Position numbers and translations under genes: made by a program. From contig CANQQA010000012.1 of NCBI GenBank assembly GCA_947625885.1, forward strand, positions 1 through 64,000: a stretch of DNA of 64,000 nucleotides. The letters are read 5' to 3'. This stretch comes from an uncultured Bacteroidales bacterium. Lineage in GTDB: Bacteria; Bacteroidota; Bacteroidia; Bacteroidales; UBA11471. Numbering within the stretch: position 1 is the stretch's first letter; each line of letters starts with the position of its first letter. The notes below the pieces were generated by a model. The model was not told where the DNA came from and searched no databases. It was given only the letters and a program-made list of their open reading frames with translations. Below are positions 61,054-64,000 of this stretch, in pieces.

Positions 61054-63705
61054 TCATAATCCGGTGATGTACGCATCAATACATGCTATACGTTGAAGGT
61101 AGGCTTGTTTCATTTGTGCCACCGCCTCGGAGAAAGGTATATTCGTATCCCAATTAGGGTCACCGTTGGGGATATTCCATTTCACGCGATTCCCTGCGGC
61201 AGACTCCGAAATGTCGGCGGCAGTCTCATCTATAAACGCGCTAACAGATTCCAAGTCCTCTTTATACAGATTCCATCGTTCCTTTACCCGCGCCACAAAT
61301 TCCGTTTTTTTGAACAACTCTCCATACCAAATATCATCTGCCACTACTATTCCATTATTAAGACGAAATGTTCCATAATCGAAATCCCAAACCGGACCCG
61401 CCATAAGTTTTCCGTTACGGTCTTTGTTCATATAGCTGCTTTTCGGCCAATACGGCTCCCCGTTGAAAGAAAGTTCATGAACGAGCCACCAATCGATAAA
61501 AGAGTCCATGTCGATATAATCGAAAACATTTTCGTCTCCGAGATTCCCGCCATAAAGAATATCTTCTATCGTATTAAAATAATTTTGGACGTAGGAGAGT
61601 TGTTCGTCCGCAATATCTTCGTCGGGATCTTTGAACATTACCGGAAGGTTTCTGTGCGATGTTTCGAATTTGTATAATTCATCGTAATTTATATCTAACT
61701 CGAAAATATAGCCGCCTGTAACAGCATCTCCCGCTATATCGTCCGGCGCAATTTCTGCTATATTCACTCTGTTTTCATCAATCTTGATATGTTCGCACAG
61801 ATAATAATTGCCCTGCATTTCACCATTGACGACGACGTCGACGAAACGACCGCGCGGAGTCCATGCCAATCCGGGAAGCCGGCGGGCAATTTCAAAAGCA
61901 ACGGCATTCCGCATATAGGTACCGTCTAAATAGTTGGCTAACAATACCCACCTTTTATGCTTGGGCATGCCCAAAACTTTTTCCTTTTTATCGAGTTTGA
62001 TAGCGTAAGGTTTTTTAGAGAAACCCCAAGTCGTATTGCCGCGTCCTTTCATCTGAACATCGGCATAAATTCCATTTTCTTCGCCGGCATTCCAAATCTC
62101 TATGGAACATTGGTTTGTCCATTCGTCTTTGCTTTCGATAGGAGAAGGTGTCGTAATATAAAGAATCGGCAAATTAGAATAATGAACGACCACCCGATAG
62201 TCTTGCATCGCACCGTCGGCTGCCGTTACGGATAACCATACGGGATTCGAAAAATCCGCCGTCTCAACCTCTCCTCCGTCTTTCAAAGTTATGCTTGCGC
62301 CGTTAATGGAAAATTTCGGGTGCAAATTTTTAAGATCTGTCTCGTAAGGAAGTTTGATTTGAAATGTTTCTTCATCTATCCGTACAGCTTCGGCATCGCC
62401 TATTGCCACCGACAAAAGTTCGGTTCCGGTAGCAAAAGAAATTTCAAAGGGCAGAGAGGAAAGCTGGCAGGTATTACCGTTTTCGTCAAAGGTGGTCAGC
62501 ACGAGAGCCGCTTGTTCCGAATAACTCGTCGCCAGCCCCGCATCTTCGATAACAGCAACGTATTGCCCCTGTTTGATTTCGCCCATATCATTTTTAGAGG
62601 GCTCGACAGATACCAATCGGTAATTGACGGGGTCGGTAACATAACTTGCTCTCGTTACGATACGCGAAGAAATACGATCGAGCTGCAAATTTCTATTCTC
62701 GCCATCGAGTTGGAAATCCACCGTCGCATTCGAGGGATTGACTCTGAACTCGCATCGCGCCTGCGTTCCGGCACCCAATGAAACCCGCTCAGACAATACG
62801 ATGATGCCGGTCGGGCGGACAACACCCCGAGGAATGCGAATTTCCGTACCATCGGCAAGCACAAACAACACGGCGTGCGGGTCGGAGACATCTACACGCT
62901 CGAACATCGAATCGCCATCTTCACCCGTGGCTTTATCCAATTGTACCCAAGAATCGCCATTATCGTAAGAGAGATACCAATAATCGTTCTCGATTTTCAA
63001 TCGTGGGGTAATGCCTTGTGCTCCTGTCTCTCCTTGCTCTCCGTCTTGTCCGTTTTCTCCGACAGCCTTGTCCAACTGCGTCCAAGTACCGCCATTGTCA
63101 TACGAGACTTGCCAATAGCCGTTTTCTATTTTCAATTGCGGCGTAATGCCTTGTGCACCGTCCTGCCCGTTTTCACCGACAGCCTTGTCCAACTGCGTCC
63201 AAGTACCACCGTTGTCATAAGAGACTTGCCAATAGCCGTTTTCTATTTTCAACTGCGGCGTAATGCCTTGCGCACCTGTCTCTCCCTGCTCTCCGTCCTG
63301 TCCGATAATACGAAGTTTTTTCCCGTCGGCATCGAGCAGCCATTCGCCGTTCAATGTCCAATAATATGTAGCATCGGCATCTTGCTGCACTCCGATAACA
63401 GGCGAATTGCCGTTTTTCCCATGATATACGGTAATGGGCGTACCATGAGAGAAATTAACGGTATAGCCCAAAATTTCTCCGCCCTCGTCAACGGGCGATA
63501 CCGACGTGATAAAATCAGCGCTTTCCAATGCGGCAACGAGCGTTTGAAGAGAAGTAATATCACGATTCATTTGATCGTAAAGAGTTTCCAATCGGGAAAC
63601 ACGATTTTCCAACTCATCGACACTCTTGGTCAATGAGTCTTCGCTACACCCTCCGATAAACAACGATGTAACAATACAGCATAATGTAAATAAATTTTGT
63701 TTCAT
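61054..63705 (-). CDS. CotH-kinase domain surface lipoprotein with DUF4988 coiled coil and collagen-like repeats
   Basis: 883 residues. The lipobox SLFIGGC puts the lipidated Cys at 20. Residues 25-130 form a coiled coil plus beta segment (VDELENRVSRLETLYDQM; YYWTLNGEWLLDADGKKLRI), the DUF4988 / PL29 N-terminal pattern. Residues 135-264 hold three repeats with Gly-x-x collagen-like parts (GQDGEQGETGAQGITP). Beta-sandwich segments (300-510) precede a CotH-like kinase domain from about 515 to 800, with MKGRGNTTWGFSKKPYAIKL, WVLLANYLDGTYMRN and metal-binding WDFDYG (773-778). CotH kinases phosphorylate spore-coat proteins; outside spore formers, targets are unknown. The protein may phosphorylate a surface partner. 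Confidence 0.9.
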   Translation of the reverse strand: MKQNLFTLCCIVTSLFIGGCSEDSLTKSVDELENRVSRLETLYDQMNRDITSLQTLVAALESADFITSVSPVDEGGEILGYTVNFSHGTPITVYHGKNGNSPVIGVQQDADATYYWTLNGEWLLDADGKKLRIIGQDGEQGETGAQGITPQLKIENGYWQVSYDNGGTWTQLDKAVGENGQDGAQGITPQLKIENGYWQVSYDNGGTWTQLDKAVGENGQDGEQGETGAQGITPRLKIENDYWYLSYDNGDSWVQLDKATGEDGDSMFERVDVSDPHAVLFVLADGTEIRIPRGVVRPTGIIVLSERVSLGAGTQARCEFRVNPSNATVDFQLDGENRNLQLDRISSRIVTRASYVTDPVNYRLVSVEPSKNDMGEIKQGQYVAVIEDAGLATSYSEQAALVLTTFDENGNTCQLSSLPFEISFATGTELLSVAIGDAEAVRIDEETFQIKLPYETDLKNLHPKFSINGASITLKDGGEVETADFSNPVWLSVTAADGAMQDYRVVVHYSNLPILYITTPSPIESKDEWTNQCSIEIWNAGEENGIYADVQMKGRGNTTWGFSKKPYAIKLDKKEKVLGMPKHKRWVLLANYLDGTYMRNAVAFEIARRLPGLAWTPRGRFVDVVVNGEMQGNYYLCEHIKIDENRVNIAEIAPDDIAGDAVTGGYIFELDINYDELYKFETSHRNLPVMFKDPDEDIADEQLSYVQNYFNTIEDILYGGNLGDENVFDYIDMDSFIDWWLVHELSFNGEPYWPKSSYMNKDRNGKLMAGPVWDFDYGTFRLNNGIVVADDIWYGELFKKTEFVARVKERWNLYKEDLESVSAFIDETAADISESAAGNRVKWNIPNGDPNWDTNIPFSEAVAQMKQAYLQRIACIDAYITGL
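62914..63303. repeat. Three tandem ~117-bp coding repeats in CotH lipoprotein
   Basis: Each unit encodes GAQGITPQLKIENGYWQVSY plus DNGGTWTQLDKAVGENGQD. Copies one and two are near identical and the third is diverged (RLKIENDYWYLSY). Near-identical units suggest recent copy-number change. Confidence 0.9.
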
Positions 63706-63740
63706 ATTGTAATACTTTATTAGTCAATCTAATTCTTTTG

Positions 63741-63771
63741 TAAAAATATTTTATCAAATTGATATTTCAAA
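63741..63771 (-). promoter_or_regulatory. Proximal promoter of CotH lipoprotein gene
   Basis: Minus-strand TATTTTTA (63741-63748) with TTTG (63768-63771) 19 bases upstream, same spacing as the BspA-like promoters. Confidence 0.65.
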
Positions 63772-63779
63772 GATTACAG

Positions 63780-63872
63780 CTAAAAATTTTTACTTTCTTT
63801 GATACTACTTCTCTCTTCGGCAACAAAAAAAGCGGACTTCGATAATAACACAACAGGCAGCTTCCTTTTCAT
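63780..63872 (-). pseudogene. Short signal-like stub upstream of CotH gene
   Basis: A 30-codon frame starting MKRKLPVVLLSKSAFF that ends inside the proximal CotH promoter. It is preceded by its own promoter at 63908-63938. It mirrors the stub at 3433-3552: start region and promoter retained, gene body missing. It is more diverged, so the assignment is less certain. Confidence 0.5.
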
Positions 63873-63907
63873 ATTGTCGGATTTTATTAGTTAATTCGTT
63901 TCGCCTG

Positions 63908-63938
63908 CAAAAATAATCTGAAAATACAAATTTTCAAA
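63908..63938 (-). promoter_or_regulatory. Distal promoter upstream of CotH gene
   Basis: Minus-strand TATTTTTG (63908-63915) with TTTG (63935-63938) 19 bases upstream. The whole element is nearly identical to the promoter of the second LRR gene (3407-3437). It explains most of the gene-free tail of the window, 63706-64000. Confidence 0.7.
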
Positions 63939-64000
63939 ACTTATCGCTAAAAAATTTCACTTCATTTCTATAAAGACGAGATGAATAATTTTTTGAAAGA

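Noticed and set aside
62914-63303. Near-identical repeats as a mobile or CRISPR-like element
   Set aside because: They stay in frame and encode collagen-like modules of the CotH lipoprotein.

Overview
The window comes from a Bacteroidetes chromosome, most likely order Bacteroidales. Evidence: SusC/SusD pair, RagB-type lipoproteins, a six-gene Na+-translocating NADH:quinone reductase operon, BspA-like leucine-rich-repeat proteins, Por-type C-terminal tails, a DPSL ferritin, DUF4988-type coiled-coil N-termini and, throughout, promoters of the Bacteroidetes form (TTTG about 19-20 nt upstream of TAnnTTTG) with short leaders. No rRNA, tRNA, CRISPR array, integrase or insertion sequence was recognised, and genus cannot be fixed from sequence alone.

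Layout. 1-0.7 kb: 5' part of tgt. 0.9-3.7 kb: two BspA-like LRR surface proteins with matching promoter and terminator cassettes and a signal-peptide stub left by duplication. 3.7-9.7 kb: heavy-metal RND efflux operon (small His/Cys-rich protein, adaptor, pump, outer-membrane factor). 9.9-15.8 kb: nqrABCDEF. 15.8-17 kb: a small secreted Cys protein and a lipoprotein that fuses an HslJ/META domain to a nitroreductase. 17.2-24.6 kb: SusC-SusD-degenerate metallopeptidase-like lipoprotein-TlpA thioredoxin operon. 24.8-30.5 kb: miaA, PAP2 phosphatase with a probable outer-membrane barrel, nhaA, lepA. 30.6-36.3 kb: possible small RNA and a second tripartite RND efflux operon. 36.4-40.7 kb: a ResB-CcsA cytochrome c assembly fusion and a biotin-dependent carboxylase/decarboxylase.

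40.7-53 kb is an iron/redox block: a six-gene operon (porin, imelysin lipoprotein, di-heme oxidoreductase, second porin, mono-heme lipoprotein, Rid-domain protein), divergent from an in-frame TspO-superoxide dismutase fusion, followed by a sigma-54-type regulator/lptE/TPR/secG operon and a DPSL ferritin. The CcsBA fusion next door could mature the three c-type hemes of the six-gene operon. 53-64 kb holds a Por-tail secreted protein, a YraN nuclease-like protein, birA, a MATE exporter, a PL1 pectate lyase, a DUF486 membrane protein, a BtuB-like TonB receptor and a CotH-kinase lipoprotein with collagen-like repeats, whose tandem promoters match those of the BspA genes 60 kb away.

The strongest candidates for something undescribed are the six-gene porin/imelysin/di-heme operon, the TspO-SOD fusion, the META-nitroreductase lipoprotein and the degenerate metallopeptidase in the SusCD operon. 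Almost all remaining long ORFs in the supplied track are antisense shadows of these genes.
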